Assembly: GCF_008035925.1 (NCBI RefSeq)
Contig: NZ_CP036264.1
Coordinates: 5,950,402 to 6,014,401 of the forward strand
Source of the DNA: Stieleria maiorica
GTDB taxonomy: Bacteria; Planctomycetota; Planctomycetia; Pirellulales; Pirellulaceae
Length of the DNA: 64,000 nt
Direction of reading: 5' to 3'
The notes beneath the pieces were generated by a model that did no database searches, was not told where the DNA came from, and saw nothing but the letters and a program-made list of their open reading frames with translations. The position numbers were made by a program, and so were the translations under genes. Shown in pieces: positions 18,222-27,164 of the stretch. Position 1 is the first letter of the stretch, and each line of letters starts with the position of its first letter.

Positions 18222-18366
18222 CCCCGCTCCCAAACCTGGACACTGAAAAAACAATCGATGTTGCTACCGACAACACGTGGGCGGCTCCTCCCGACTGCCG
18301 GAAGGTCTCCAATCCAGGACCTTTAAGAGTCGTCTTTTCCAAATCCGCAATGCTCGAATCACCGCC

Positions 18367-18795
18367 ATGCCAAATCGCGAAGAAATAATGGAAACGACTT
18401 TTCTCGATTCGTTCGATCGTCAATTACGAACTGTGCGAAGCGAGTTGTCCAAACGCATCTACGACGCGCTCATCGCCAGCGGTGTCTTTCAAGTCAGGTA
18501 CTACCGGCAACCAACAAGGGTATTCGCGGAATTCTGGAGCGATGCAAATGAAATTTGCCGAGCAGAAATACGACTTCCGCATGATGATGCGTCGCGAGAC
18601 TCAGGGATGTGGATCTGTAAACGCCGTGGAAGTGAACTCCAAGACTGGCCGGAGGACCGGCAAGCCGACTTCGAGTCTCGCTTTGGCTTCCGCGCTACCG
18701 CGGGACACAGAATCAGCGACTGGTGTGTCGAAAACAGCGACCGTGTCGACGAGTTGGCAGGTTGGCTCGTGGCACAAGCAGCAAGCAGTCAATAG
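18367..18795 (+). CDS. Hypothetical protein downstream of DISARM
   Basis: 142 residues from the ATG at 18367 (ATG 18388 also possible). The protein is mixed alpha/beta and polar, with many Arg and Asp residues (RQLRTVRSELSKRIYDAL, DWPEDRQADFESRFGF). It has no signal peptide or membrane segment. I do not recognise a family. It lies 145 bases after drmC on the same strand and 34 bases before the next unrecognised gene, so the two may form a small operon attached to the defence island. Confidence 0.5.
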   Translation: MPNREEIMETTFLDSFDRQLRTVRSELSKRIYDALIASGVFQVRYYRQPTRVFAEFWSDANEICRAEIRLPHDDASRDSGMWICKRRGSELQDWPEDRQADFESRFGFRATAGHRISDWCVENSDRVDELAGWLVAQAASSQ

Positions 18796-18829
18796 CAACA
18801 ACTCCAACTTCATCATCTTTACGACAGCA

Positions 18830-19972
18830 ATGCCAAAAATGAAAAAGACCTATCAAGTGCGATGGAAAGGGAAAACTTACGTTTGGAAAGACGGTACTGA
18901 AACTTGGTGGGACAGTCATGGGAAAGCAATCGAGTATGACGTAGCTTCCAAGCTGACCGAACGATTCATGGCAGAAGAAGCAACAAAGCACGTTGAGGGC
19001 ACCTCCGACGATGACGATAGGCTAGACCTATTTGACGACTTCTCAAGGATGGGGGCGACGGAGCGTGAATTGATCGACGTCGGCGGCTGGTACTACGTCT
19101 TCCGTGAAGACCCGGACTTTGCGGCGGAGCAGATAGTCGACACGCTACCACCGGCCTCGCGAAGCTTTTTGAATTGTCCACTGCTTCGAGACGAGTACTT
19201 TAATGTCGCTGCAGAGTGCTACTTTTCCTATCCAGTTGCGATTGTAGGCCAGTCGCCCTTCGACCGTGTTGACTTCACTCACTTTTTGACGGACCATCGG
19301 ATTAGCGTTTGCGAGCTTGGCAGGGGAACTAAAGTCATCATCCTCGGACGCGAAGGCTGGTCAGAGTTTGATATCAACACGATTATCAATTCAGCGAGCG
19401 GCCTCTTTTTGCGAATCTACTCGCAAGAAATGTTCTTATCCGTGCTTGCTGGTCAACCGGATCCGTTTGAGATCCGAAGCATGAGGCACCGGACGCTCTG
19501 CCTGAATGCCTTTCGAGTCGGGCATCCTGGCCTTGAGTACGTCTCCCAGGGATGGGCCGGATGGGTCCGAGCCGACCTTACCACGCGAGGCAAGCTGCCG
19601 AAGAGTGCGAAAGCCGATGAGATTGATCGAGTTGCATCGAGTCCAATTTACAAGATGGGCTATCGCGTGGGCAGGCAGGGGCTGACTCCTTCGGCTCGGC
19701 GGAAACTACTTTCGGATGCTTTCACCGGTGACCTTCCGTTTGTCCAATCGGCATCCTACATGAAAGAATGGGGAAGGTCCGGATCTGGGAAACGTCTCCG
19801 GAAACTCGCTCGTTTGCTTGCAGCAAACATCCACAACGCCAACAATCGCTCCGGCGCCGACAGTTACCAAGAAGCGATCGAGGACTGGCGTGATGATCTC
19901 GAGTGGTTGAAAACCAAATACTACTCAGGCGTGCATCACTTCGACTGGCCAAGAGCCAAAATTCACCGGTAA
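18830..19972 (+). CDS. Unrecognised protein with a possible BRCT-like segment
   Basis: 380 residues from the ATG at 18830; the upstream in-frame extension overlaps the previous gene and is dropped. The N-terminus (YQVRWKGKTYVWKDGTETWW) looks like a small beta barrel. Near residues 135-215 the pattern YPVAIVGQSPFDR...VIILGREGW...YSQEMFLSVLAG resembles a BRCT fold, with its final start-of-helix motif SxExFL. The C-terminal segment near 305-375 is basic and helical (GKRLRKLARLLAANIHNANNR, DWRDDLEWLKTKYY). A DNA-binding or repair-like role is only a guess. It follows the 142-residue gene by 34 bases. Confidence 0.55.
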   Translation: MPKMKKTYQVRWKGKTYVWKDGTETWWDSHGKAIEYDVASKLTERFMAEEATKHVEGTSDDDDRLDLFDDFSRMGATERELIDVGGWYYVFREDPDFAAEQIVDTLPPASRSFLNCPLLRDEYFNVAAECYFSYPVAIVGQSPFDRVDFTHFLTDHRISVCELGRGTKVIILGREGWSEFDINTIINSASGLFLRIYSQEMFLSVLAGQPDPFEIRSMRHRTLCLNAFRVGHPGLEYVSQGWAGWVRADLTTRGKLPKSAKADEIDRVASSPIYKMGYRVGRQGLTPSARRKLLSDAFTGDLPFVQSASYMKEWGRSGSGKRLRKLARLLAANIHNANNRSGADSYQEAIEDWRDDLEWLKTKYYSGVHHFDWPRAKIHR

Positions 19973-20482
19973 CAGGTCGCAGTTCCGCGAGCGATTGAGG
20001 AAACAATTATTTGCGTGTGCTGTGGGTTGGCGAAGTTACACTCACTCAACCCAGAGGCTTCCATGGATCGCTTGCCCGGATAAAGCTCTCTCGTACGGTG
20101 GAAGACGTCATGATTGAGCTGGTATCCGGAAATCGAGACTACGAATCGCTTCGTTCAAAGGTGTGGGGGTATTCGATCAAGACTCGATTCCCGCGGCCGC
20201 CAGAAGCAACGGGACGAGCACAGCATCCGCCGAGAGCGTGACTGCCGCCGCCGCCGACCGCAATCGCCCAAGCCTCCGTCTCCTTGTATAGTCAACTACG
20301 CATTGCCAACTAGTTCTGGTATACGGTTGCGTTCAACCGGCGAAGCTCATTATTCGTTTCAAGTTGATGACGGATTAGTTTTTGTCAGGGTTGCAATGAA
20401 TAATTGCTCGGAATGGCTGGAGATCTCGGCAGTGGGGGCTTTGCAAACCGATGCTTTCTCTGGGGGATGCTTCTACACCTCG
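19973..20482. other. Intergenic stretch without a convincing gene
   Basis: 510 bases between two convergent genes. Open frames here are short and biased toward Arg/Pro, as expected for shadows. The part near 20281-20400 is A/T-richer than its surroundings. No terminator hairpin or repeat was noticed. Confidence 0.5.
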
Positions 20483-21367
20483 CTACTGCGAAAAAACGTC
20501 GCGGAAAGGCCCTATGAACCGCCTCTCCGGAGACCAGTCCGTGATCGCAAACACGACGGTTGAAAAGACGCCAGCGAACTGCGATTCGAGTGCAGAGCGG
20601 AAATCCTGTGCGGTCCGTTTCGGATCGTTTTCGAAGGCGCCGCAGCCCCAGGCTCCGAGCACGAGGCTGCGATAGCCGTACGCCGCGGCGATGGCGAGCA
20701 CGCGTTGGATGCGGCTCTTTAGCAGGTCTACGGATCGTGGTTGACCGATCGTCGGGGCGTACGGTGCCGCGCAGGTGAGAAAACTCAGCCGCCATGGTTC
20801 GTCGAGCTCCTTGCCGTCATCTGAGCGAAAGACGGGGACTTGCGGCGAATAAATGGCCCAGTCGGTCGAATCGGGTTCTTCTCGCTGTCGGTGGTGGTCG
20901 TACATCGGATCGCCGACCAGTGTGAGAAATAGCGCGCTCGATCGGCAAAGGCCTTCTTCTTGAGCACGCGCGCCATGGAGAAACCCGCCGCCCGGGTTAA
21001 CACCATTGGCGAAATTCAACGCAAGCGGGTCTTGTCCTGAATCGGTCAGCCGTTTCGCCGCTAGCAAGGTGGTCTCGTTCGTGACCTGGACGGTCGTTTC
21101 GGCAATCGTCGTCGGGCTTGTTGCCGGCAAGGAATCGTCTGGCGCGATGCTGACCTTACCTGAAACTGCGTTTTCGACCATCTTCCCGATGTCGACTCGC
21201 TCGCCCTTGGCGTTTTGATAAGAGCCTGACTCGGAAATCTCGACGGCGGATCGCCCCAGATCCCGAGCGAATTCACGCGAGATCCCCAGCTCATGCCGAC
21301 GGGCGTCGGCCATCTCGTCGGAGTCGAGGCAAGGGAGCAGGTTGAGACCGTTGCGTGAGTCGTTCAT
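20483..21367 (-). CDS. TIGR02452-type macrodomain, microbial PARG-like protein
   Basis: 294 residues from the minus-strand ATG at 21367, which has GAGG 8 bases upstream; the longer frame to 21427 lacks support. The central ALNFANGVNPGGGFLHGARAQ followed by EEGLCRSSAL carries the GGG-x7-QEE catalytic loop of poly(ADP-ribose) glycohydrolases. Further macrodomain blocks are APYAPT and SLVLGAWGCGAFENDP. The N-terminal helical part (SDEMADARRHELGISREFARDLG) is typical of the TIGR02452/DUF2263 family. Such enzymes hydrolyse ADP-ribose chains and can reverse ADP-ribosylation of proteins or nucleic acids. The location beside a defence island hints at a role in ADP-ribose signalling or toxin reversal, but no ADP-ribosyltransferase is seen nearby. 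Confidence 0.85.
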   Translation of the reverse strand: MNDSRNGLNLLPCLDSDEMADARRHELGISREFARDLGRSAVEISESGSYQNAKGERVDIGKMVENAVSGKVSIAPDDSLPATSPTTIAETTVQVTNETTLLAAKRLTDSGQDPLALNFANGVNPGGGFLHGARAQEEGLCRSSALFLTLVGDPMYDHHRQREEPDSTDWAIYSPQVPVFRSDDGKELDEPWRLSFLTCAAPYAPTIGQPRSVDLLKSRIQRVLAIAAAYGYRSLVLGAWGCGAFENDPKRTAQDFRSALESQFAGVFSTVVFAITDWSPERRFIGPFRDVFSQ

Positions 21368-21579
21368 CAAAAACCTCGATTCGGGAAATCGCGATCGCAG
21401 GATCCACCCATTGTAGCCCCCTCGCAAATAGGAATCATCGGCGGTCCATCATTGCTTCGGTCCTGATCCGCAAAAGCCTCCGAATCGGCTATTCTGTGAT
21501 CGCCTTGGGCTGCATGGTGGGAGTCGGGCTCTTGATCGCAATCGCTGTTTGTAAATGAGTTCATCAAAGGAGATCGCTA

Positions 21580-21762
21580 ATGGACCAGAAGATCGTCAAG
21601 AAGCTTGAACGCGATTTTCAGAAGGCAATCGCTCAAGTCATCATGGAGATGGGTTTGAAGCGATTGCCGCTTCTCCCAAGTCACCAGACCATGCACCTGA
21701 TGGCGAAAGCTGCGGTCACGGTCTACGAAACCGCCGTGGAAAATAGCAGGCGAGACGATTGA
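21580..21762 (+). CDS. Small hypothetical helical protein
   Basis: A 60-residue protein with a strong ribosome-binding site (AAGGAG about 8 bases before the ATG). It reads MDQKIVKKLERDFQKA and continues as amphipathic helices with the segment LPLLPSHQTMHLMAKAAVTVYE. I do not recognise it, but the clear start signal, helical content and tidy position make it a likely real gene. It may be coupled to the alpha/beta hydrolase gene that follows 69 bases later. Confidence 0.6.
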   Translation: MDQKIVKKLERDFQKAIAQVIMEMGLKRLPLLPSHQTMHLMAKAAVTVYETAVENSRRDD

Positions 21763-21831
21763 CCGCGGTGTACTGACCTGGTTAGGACCGACCGCTTGAG
21801 CCAGAGGCCATTTCCCGAGAATCATCCGGCA

Positions 21832-22632
21832 ATGCCTTGTTTCTGTCTATCCGAACAACAACGGATTTTTGAAGTGAAGAGCATTCTCGATAACCCCGCG
21901 ATCAGCGGATGCTACCTCTTTCCACAGACGCGGTGTGTTGAGGATCCGTTTCGCGTCAAAATCGATCAGATAGAACTGGCCTGCTACAGGAGGATCATTG
22001 ATGCCGATGGGTTCACGATGATTCACTTCCACGGCAACGGCGAGGCGGTTGCCGACTACGTCCCCTTCATGGCGGACGTGTTTGCAGATATGGGCCTGAA
22101 TTCTTTGTTCGTTGAATATCGCGATTACGGTGGCTCGACTGGCGAGGCCCAACTCGTTGCGATGCTCGGTGACGGCGAGGCGGCCATGGATGCCGCTGAG
22201 GTTGCCCCAGAAAAGGCAATCGTCTTCGGACGGTCCATTGGATCGCTCTACGCCATCGATCTAGCTCATCGCCAGCCAAGCATCGCTGGCCTGATCATCG
22301 AGAGCGGCATCGCCGATCCCTTGGAGCGATTCTTGACCTATACCGACCTGGAGGCGGCGGGGTTGGACGAAGCGGATGTCCAGGCGGACGTCAAACGCTA
22401 CTTCAATCACAACAAGAAGCTTGCCGGATACACGAAACCGCTTTTGACGCTGCACTGCGAAAATGACGGTCTGATTGACATCTCCCACGCCGAGCGCAAT
22501 CACCAATGGGCCGGTTCCCGACAGAAGCAACTTGTGCGATTTCCGTATGGGAATCACAACACGATTTTTCGGGCGAACGAGATTGAATACGTCGATGTCG
22601 TTGGCCGTTTCGTCAGGGCACTGCAACGATGA
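21832..22632 (+). CDS. Alpha/beta hydrolase
   Basis: 266 residues from ATG 21832; a TTG at 21796 with a weak AGGA upstream is the alternative. The fold is clear from the HFHGNGE oxyanion strand (near residue 61), VEYRDYGGS, and the nucleophile elbow VFGRSIGSLYA (Ser near 131). A possible acid lies in LHCENDGLID (near 213-222) and the histidine in YGNHNTIF near 245. Proteins of this type are soluble esterase or thioesterase-like hydrolases; the substrate is unknown. The stop codon overlaps the ATG of a broken membrane-protein gene (ATGA), pointing to former translational coupling. Confidence 0.82.
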   Translation: MPCFCLSEQQRIFEVKSILDNPAISGCYLFPQTRCVEDPFRVKIDQIELACYRRIIDADGFTMIHFHGNGEAVADYVPFMADVFADMGLNSLFVEYRDYGGSTGEAQLVAMLGDGEAAMDAAEVAPEKAIVFGRSIGSLYAIDLAHRQPSIAGLIIESGIADPLERFLTYTDLEAAGLDEADVQADVKRYFNHNKKLAGYTKPLLTLHCENDGLIDISHAERNHQWAGSRQKQLVRFPYGNHNTIFRANEIEYVDVVGRFVRALQR

Positions 22633-22950
22633 AGTGCAACTATCGACAGACGCATCGGGCGCCGCTCTGTCTGCTCGTTTACGTGATCGCGGTCGTGTTT
22701 CTTGGATTGGGTTTGGTTTTGCGCGGAGAGCCGGTGATTCAGTGAGTTTTCCCTGCCGTTGGCGTGCTGATGTTCATCCTTGCGGCCTCATTCCATCATC
22801 TCACGGTCAAAGACGAAGGAGACCGACTGTCGATCCGTTTCGGGCCAATGCCTTTGTTTCGACGATCCACGGCGAGCAGTTGCTTATCGGAGCGATGTCG
22901 GCCGGTCGACATTTTGGACTTGCTGATCATGTGAGTTACGTGAACAGCTG
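22629..22950 (+). pseudogene. Broken small membrane-protein gene
   Basis: Translation from ATG 22629 gives 38 residues with a membrane helix (LCLLVYVIAVVFLGLGLVL) and then meets TGA at 22743. The same frame continues with a second hydrophobic helix (VGVLMFILAASF) and the segment LTVKDEGDRLSIRFGPMPLF. That segment resembles the LTVEDEGDRLxIRFGPLPLF block I associate with a family of small two-helix membrane proteins. After that the frame is lost near 22860, where another frame gives YRSD-VGRS-like residues. One in-frame stop plus a frameshift indicate a decayed gene that was coupled to the hydrolase. Confidence 0.6.
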
Positions 22951-23274
22951 ATGCAAATACGCAAGTGCGTGGCAAAAAGAAAATTTGCCGTTTGTCGACT
23001 TGGCTGGTTGGCCGAGTCTCGTTTGGAATGGGGGCCGGCCAATTGGGAGAAGCCGGCTGGCGGTGTGAAATCGACTCTCGTGATCGGTAGCGGGAACTGC
23101 CCCGGCTAATCGACGGACCATTGTGCGTGACGCGGGATCTGCCCGGCGGTGGTACTCCCGTTATCGGCCGGCGACAGCATGTCGCTTTGTTTGGAATTAG
23201 CTCGGCGGCCGTGGTGGATCGGGTACGTGCGACGCACGGATCCGCGAAAAATTTGCCGAGCGACTTCTGGGAAT
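22951..23274. other. Intergenic stretch, nothing recognised
   Basis: 324 bases between the broken membrane-protein gene and the convergent amidohydrolase gene. I see no convincing coding frame, hairpin terminator or repeat. Confidence 0.5.
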
Positions 23275-24201
23275 TCACTCAAATCCAAACAACTTCGCGG
23301 CATTCCCGCCGAGAATTGCCATACGATCCGTTTCCGGTAGGTGGGCGATGAACGATTCGGCTCGGTCGAATGCCGCTCGGTAGGACTCAGGCGTGGCGTC
23401 CGCACTGAAACCGCCACCGTAAATCACTCGCTCAGCGCCAAATTCGCTGACCAATCTCTTGATGACCGGCGCGATGTCGCGATGCGGGTATTTCGTTTGT
23501 AAAGGAATCGACGAGAGCTTGATCACCGTGTTGTGGAATCGCGACCACCGGACGATGACTTCATGCTCCTCCGGAACGCCCTGAAATGGTCGACCGAGGT
23601 GATCGATGACGACGCGAGTCTGGGAAAACTCCTTGATCAGCGGCTCGAACCCACGGGCGTAGCGAGGCTCAAAGTGAAGTTGAATGGCCAGGCCAAGGTC
23701 GCTCGCGGTTTTCCACAAATCACGCAGTTCCGATTTGCCAAACGGTGGCAATCGATCCGGAGCGTAGGCATGAACACGCGTGGCAACGATAGGAGCACGC
23801 TTGACCAAATCCGGCAACTTGGCGACAGAGCCGGGCCGGTCGGAAAAAAAGAGGCAAGTTCCCTTGAGGCGAGTGCCGCCGACCTCAAGGCAATGCTCTA
23901 GGTACCGATGGTCATCTTGATAGGGTTCCGGGTGAACCACGACTGCGAAGTCCACGCCGGCGCCGTCCATACATTCCATCAGATGTTGGGGTGTCGCGGG
24001 GGTGTCGGGACGATAGGGAGCTCGATCGTGATAGCGGAAACGCGGGTCGTTGGCACCGGCGAAACAGTGGAGGTGTGTGTCGACTCGTGGTACGCGTTTG
24101 TTGATTTCGTTTGCCAATCCAGTGGCGAGGAACGTAGGAGCGGCAGCTCCAGCGACAAGTAATCTTCGGCGGGACAAATTTGTGGTCATTCTTCTTCTCA
24201 T
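23275..24201 (-). CDS. Secreted amidohydrolase-2 family (COG3618-like) protein
   Basis: About 308 residues from the minus-strand ATG at 24201 (ATG 24189 also fits). A Tat-like signal is present: SRRRLLVAGAAAPTFL. The metal-binding DTHLH motif follows (VDTHLHCFAG), then a TIM-barrel pattern with ATRVHAY and VVIDHLGRP. Where family members usually have an Asp in a GSD-type motif near the end, this one has RVIYGGGFSADATP, so the usual metal-binding Asp is not evident. It lies downstream of a GH39-like gene on the same strand, so a role in sugar or lactone breakdown after glycoside cleavage is plausible. Function beyond hydrolase family membership is inference. Confidence 0.75.
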   Translation of the reverse strand: MRRRMTTNLSRRRLLVAGAAAPTFLATGLANEINKRVPRVDTHLHCFAGANDPRFRYHDRAPYRPDTPATPQHLMECMDGAGVDFAVVVHPEPYQDDHRYLEHCLEVGGTRLKGTCLFFSDRPGSVAKLPDLVKRAPIVATRVHAYAPDRLPPFGKSELRDLWKTASDLGLAIQLHFEPRYARGFEPLIKEFSQTRVVIDHLGRPFQGVPEEHEVIVRWSRFHNTVIKLSSIPLQTKYPHRDIAPVIKRLVSEFGAERVIYGGGFSADATPESYRAAFDRAESFIAHLPETDRMAILGGNAAKLFGFE

Positions 24202-24269
24202 TTGGCCTTCGCCAGCACCACCGGGGGACCGACAAAATCGGAATGAAAACGAGTTTCCAATGTTGTCGG

Positions 24270-25859
24270 TCACTTCAACTGGAGAAGAACGACGCTGTGG
24301 CCGTCCAACGTCAGATCGAAGTGCATTCGGCCTGAGCGATCAAGGGTCGGTTTGGGCATTGGGTCAAGGGGCTGAAGCTTGCTCATTTCTTCGTATTTTG
24401 CTCGGTTTGCTGCCATGACCTTGATCGCGATTGCATAAGGATTCGCTTCATCCCGGACTTCGGCCCGGGCCTGCTCCATATCGGCACTGCGCTCGCCCAT
24501 GAATCCCGAGTGATCCCCATCGAGCACATCGGCGCGGGTGACGGCCCAATTCTTATTCGGCAGTGAGTCGCCGCCGAGCGTAAGACGGACGGGCAGTTTC
24601 TCTCCGTTCTCACGTACAGACAAGTGGCGGAAAACGATCAGGTTGACCCGATCTCCCTGCTTCGCGGCAATGCAACCAATGTGGTCCTCTTCACTGGTTC
24701 GGGATGTTTCGACGGCCATTCGCGTTCCGCCAGCCATCTCTTCAAGCATGTCCATGACATGGGTAAGCGGGGTCGGAAGGTCGCCGCCCTTATTTGTGTT
24801 CCACGACCACTGGAAGACACGACGAACACGGTTTCGATAGATCTTGTCCGCCATGTGGGGAAGCCACGATCCTCCAAACTCAGTTCCGTCGCCAACGATC
24901 CACTTCCCACCTTCGCTTAGGATACCGAACTCTTGGATCTCGACGGGTACGTCGGCAAATTGAGCATGCTCGCCGAGCTTGCTGCGCAATAGAACTACCA
25001 AATCATCGAACCGCTCGTCCGTTGTTCCTACAGCCGTGTAGTACGAAGAACCGAAGAATCCGAGCCGAGTCCCGTTCTGGCCGGTGGCATGATTCGTTCC
25101 GTTGGCACAGTGCTCAATGATCTCGGTCCCCCATGATTTCCACTTTCTTTTCTTCACCGGATCAATGATGTTTCCGGGACCAATCTCGGCGTTAGGCAAC
25201 ACGCTCAGGACCGCCGCGACGGTGTAGTCGTAGTGCATCAGGTACTGCTGCTTCGTACCGGACCAGTGTCCCGGGTAGAGATCCGGCTCGGTACCGACGC
25301 GGAAACGCCACTTGGAGACTTCCTCAGGCCCGAACTCGTCGACCAGTGACTGAACGAACTGCCGGATGTAGCTGCTCCATAGGTTAAAATCAGCCGGCGG
25401 TTCCGTGTTGCCGTAGCGGTTTTGCGTCGGATTCTCGCTCATCTCGGCAGGCACATTGTCCAGGACGATCCACGGCGTGAAACCGCAATTCCGGATTCCG
25501 GAGAGCATCGCTAACCCTTCAGAGAAATCACACACTGCCTGACCTTGGTCATCAACGCCTCGAAAGTAATCATCTTTCTTGAGGTCGATCCCGCCAAGTA
25601 GCCGCACACAATTGATGTATTTGGCATACCGATAGGTTTGTCGCAATTGATCGAATTGCTGCTCATGGAGAAACGGCGTCTGAACCGTGACTGGATAGAC
25701 ATCCCAGAAGTTGTACAACTCGCCGACCTCAGTACTTAGGTCAACGACAATTTCAACGACGTTCGAGTGCGAGCCGACCGGCTTTTCAGCCGTCAGTGTG
25801 AGCGGCGGCAAAAGGCATGTCGTGAAAGCAAGCACGATCCAGGTACTAAAATGGTTCAT
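24270..25859 (-). CDS. Secreted GH39-like glycoside hydrolase
   Basis: 529 residues with a signal peptide (WIVLAFTTCLLPPLTLTA). The body is a TIM barrel of the GH39/xylosidase-iduronidase kind: YNFWDVYPVT near 49, WIVLDNVPAEM near 137, RFRVGTEPDLYPG near 185 with the expected acid/base Glu, GFFGSSYYTAVG near 270, and VEIQEFGI near 310 with the expected nucleophile Glu. A beta-sandwich C-terminus follows. It probably cleaves a polysaccharide side chain outside the cytoplasm. It is the first gene of a minus-strand pair with the amidohydrolase, whose start lies 68 bases after its stop. Exact GH family and substrate cannot be settled by eye. Confidence 0.72.
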   Translation of the reverse strand: MNHFSTWIVLAFTTCLLPPLTLTAEKPVGSHSNVVEIVVDLSTEVGELYNFWDVYPVTVQTPFLHEQQFDQLRQTYRYAKYINCVRLLGGIDLKKDDYFRGVDDQGQAVCDFSEGLAMLSGIRNCGFTPWIVLDNVPAEMSENPTQNRYGNTEPPADFNLWSSYIRQFVQSLVDEFGPEEVSKWRFRVGTEPDLYPGHWSGTKQQYLMHYDYTVAAVLSVLPNAEIGPGNIIDPVKKRKWKSWGTEIIEHCANGTNHATGQNGTRLGFFGSSYYTAVGTTDERFDDLVVLLRSKLGEHAQFADVPVEIQEFGILSEGGKWIVGDGTEFGGSWLPHMADKIYRNRVRRVFQWSWNTNKGGDLPTPLTHVMDMLEEMAGGTRMAVETSRTSEEDHIGCIAAKQGDRVNLIVFRHLSVRENGEKLPVRLTLGGDSLPNKNWAVTRADVLDGDHSGFMGERSADMEQARAEVRDEANPYAIAIKVMAANRAKYEEMSKLQPLDPMPKPTLDRSGRMHFDLTLDGHSVVLLQLK

Positions 25860-26243
25860 CGCTGATCCTATTTTTCTTGTGCGACATCCAACTATACGCG
25901 AAACCTACGTGCGGATGTCATGAGCAGGCGCAATAGCACCGGGCACAGACGCCGCGCGCATGATGGATGCCCATGCGTTTGCTCCGCAATTCGGCCTATT
26001 CGTGACATCAGTTGCATTGGTCGACCAATTCAAGAGGATCGGCCGAATCACAGCGGTGAAGATTTTCCCACGCAAGTCGGTCTGGGCGTTTTGGGGCCGC
26101 AGTCGATACACACCACCGTATGGGCGTGACCGGGTCGTTGAACAACCAATGGTCTGTTCCACCGATAACGGCCAGCAATGCGGCCGGTCGAAAACAGCAA
26201 TCGGTCTACGCCGGTGATGCGACACCTGACGACCCGGGTGCTT
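25860..26243. other. Intergenic stretch upstream of the GH39-like gene
   Basis: 384 bases with only short, composition-driven open frames on both strands. It should contain the promoter of the minus-strand GH39-like/amidohydrolase pair, but I could not pick out a convincing -35/-10 pair. Confidence 0.45.
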
Positions 26244-26284
26244 GTTTTTGCAACACCAATGGAAAAACAAAACGCAGCATTTGT
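26244..26284 (+). repeat. Dispersed repeat family B, copy 1
   Basis: 41 bases starting GTTTTTGCAACACCAATGG match 63753-63793 at 34 of 41 positions, and a weaker copy lies at 59841-59878. All copies lie outside intact genes. Confidence 0.45.
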
Positions 26285-26289
26285 TTGGA

Positions 26290-26790
26290 GTATCGCCGGG
26301 GCATCAATAGATTGATCGACAACAACTTCGGATCGCCTGTTTCAACGAGAACGCTGGTCGGTTGCGTACCGATCAACGTGATCTTTTGATCAATGACGAA
26401 ACACGGTACTCCAGCACCTCGAAAACGCTGAGACATTTCACTGGCGATTGCAAGTGCATCCATCCCGCTATCGCAATCCAGCGTGGCCTCGGCCCCATTC
26501 CTGGGCATGCCGGCGTCAACAACCACGCCGATCAGCTTCTGGCGATTGCCCATGTCCAGCGCATCGCAGAATTAGGCTTGAAACAATGCCTCGACGAGGC
26601 ATCTTGGCAGCCATTTAGGTCCGCCAGCAAAATCAACCGGTGGGCATCGAGAGCGTTCAGCGTTCGTTCAATTTCATCAAAGGAAAAACGTATTCCATCG
26701 GTTTTCCCGACAGCAATAACGTTGGCGTCCGACTTGAGTGACCGGCCCCAACTGCCAAATTGCCGCGTCCGATAGGCCAATGGATCGGAC
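26290..26790 (-). pseudogene. Remnant of a FrnE/DsbA-family oxidoreductase gene
   Basis: Two minus-strand frames together read like the C-terminal two thirds of a FrnE-type DsbA protein. The upstream part has DGIRFSFDEIERTLNALDAHRLI (cf. the family's fd-NT-AHRL block). After a frameshift near 26550 comes MGNRQKLIGVVVDAG, then GAGVPCFVIDQKITLIGTQP, matching the GVPxFVxxxxxxxxGAQP block around the cis-Pro loop. The N-terminal CxxC part is missing. The gene is therefore truncated and frameshifted. Confidence 0.65.
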
Positions 26791-26825
26791 GACCGCCGGA
26801 GTGCCCCACATCGGTTCGTGAGCAT

Positions 26826-27164
26826 TCACTCCCCCACGAACGCAACCATGATTCTTAACGAAGTCCTGTTCCGATGCCATCGGCGGCTGCTCACCGCATC
26901 GCGATTTTGTCGTTGGCGATTCGTTTTCGTCCTGGCCGCGCCGAGACGAGTCGCGTCCGGCAGAACCGCACGCAGCTGAGCTGGTCCACACATGTTCATG
27001 CACCCGTTTCGGCGCAGCGGTGAATCTGACCGCCGCGCCGAAGGGGATCCATGAATCGCAGAGGTGAAAACACCGACGCTTCGAATTTTGAGTTAGGCTA
27101 AAAGATTCACGGATGTGATCCTCGCCATTGCTGTCGGCGTCAGTTTCGAGCTTTACGTGCAACT
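26826..27164. other. Intergenic stretch with one hairpin repeat
   Basis: 339 bases between the oxidoreductase remnant and the barrel-protein gene. No credible gene. It carries the family A hairpin repeat at 27008-27042. Confidence 0.5.
27008..27042. repeat. REP-like hairpin, dispersed family A (copy 1)
   Basis: A 35-base element with 14-base arms (TTCGGCGCAGCGGT / ACCGCCGCGCCGAA, one mismatch) around the loop GAATCTG. It is 32/35 identical to 48350-48384. Confidence 0.7.

Noticed and set aside
20114-20563. Plus-strand open frame of 149 codons
   Set aside because: Arg/Pro-rich composition, no recognisable domain, overlaps the 3' end of the macrodomain gene on the other strand; most likely chance.
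22743-22745. In-frame TGA as a selenocysteine codon
   Set aside because: No Cys position is expected there in a small membrane protein, no stem-loop is evident directly after it, and the frame breaks again further on.
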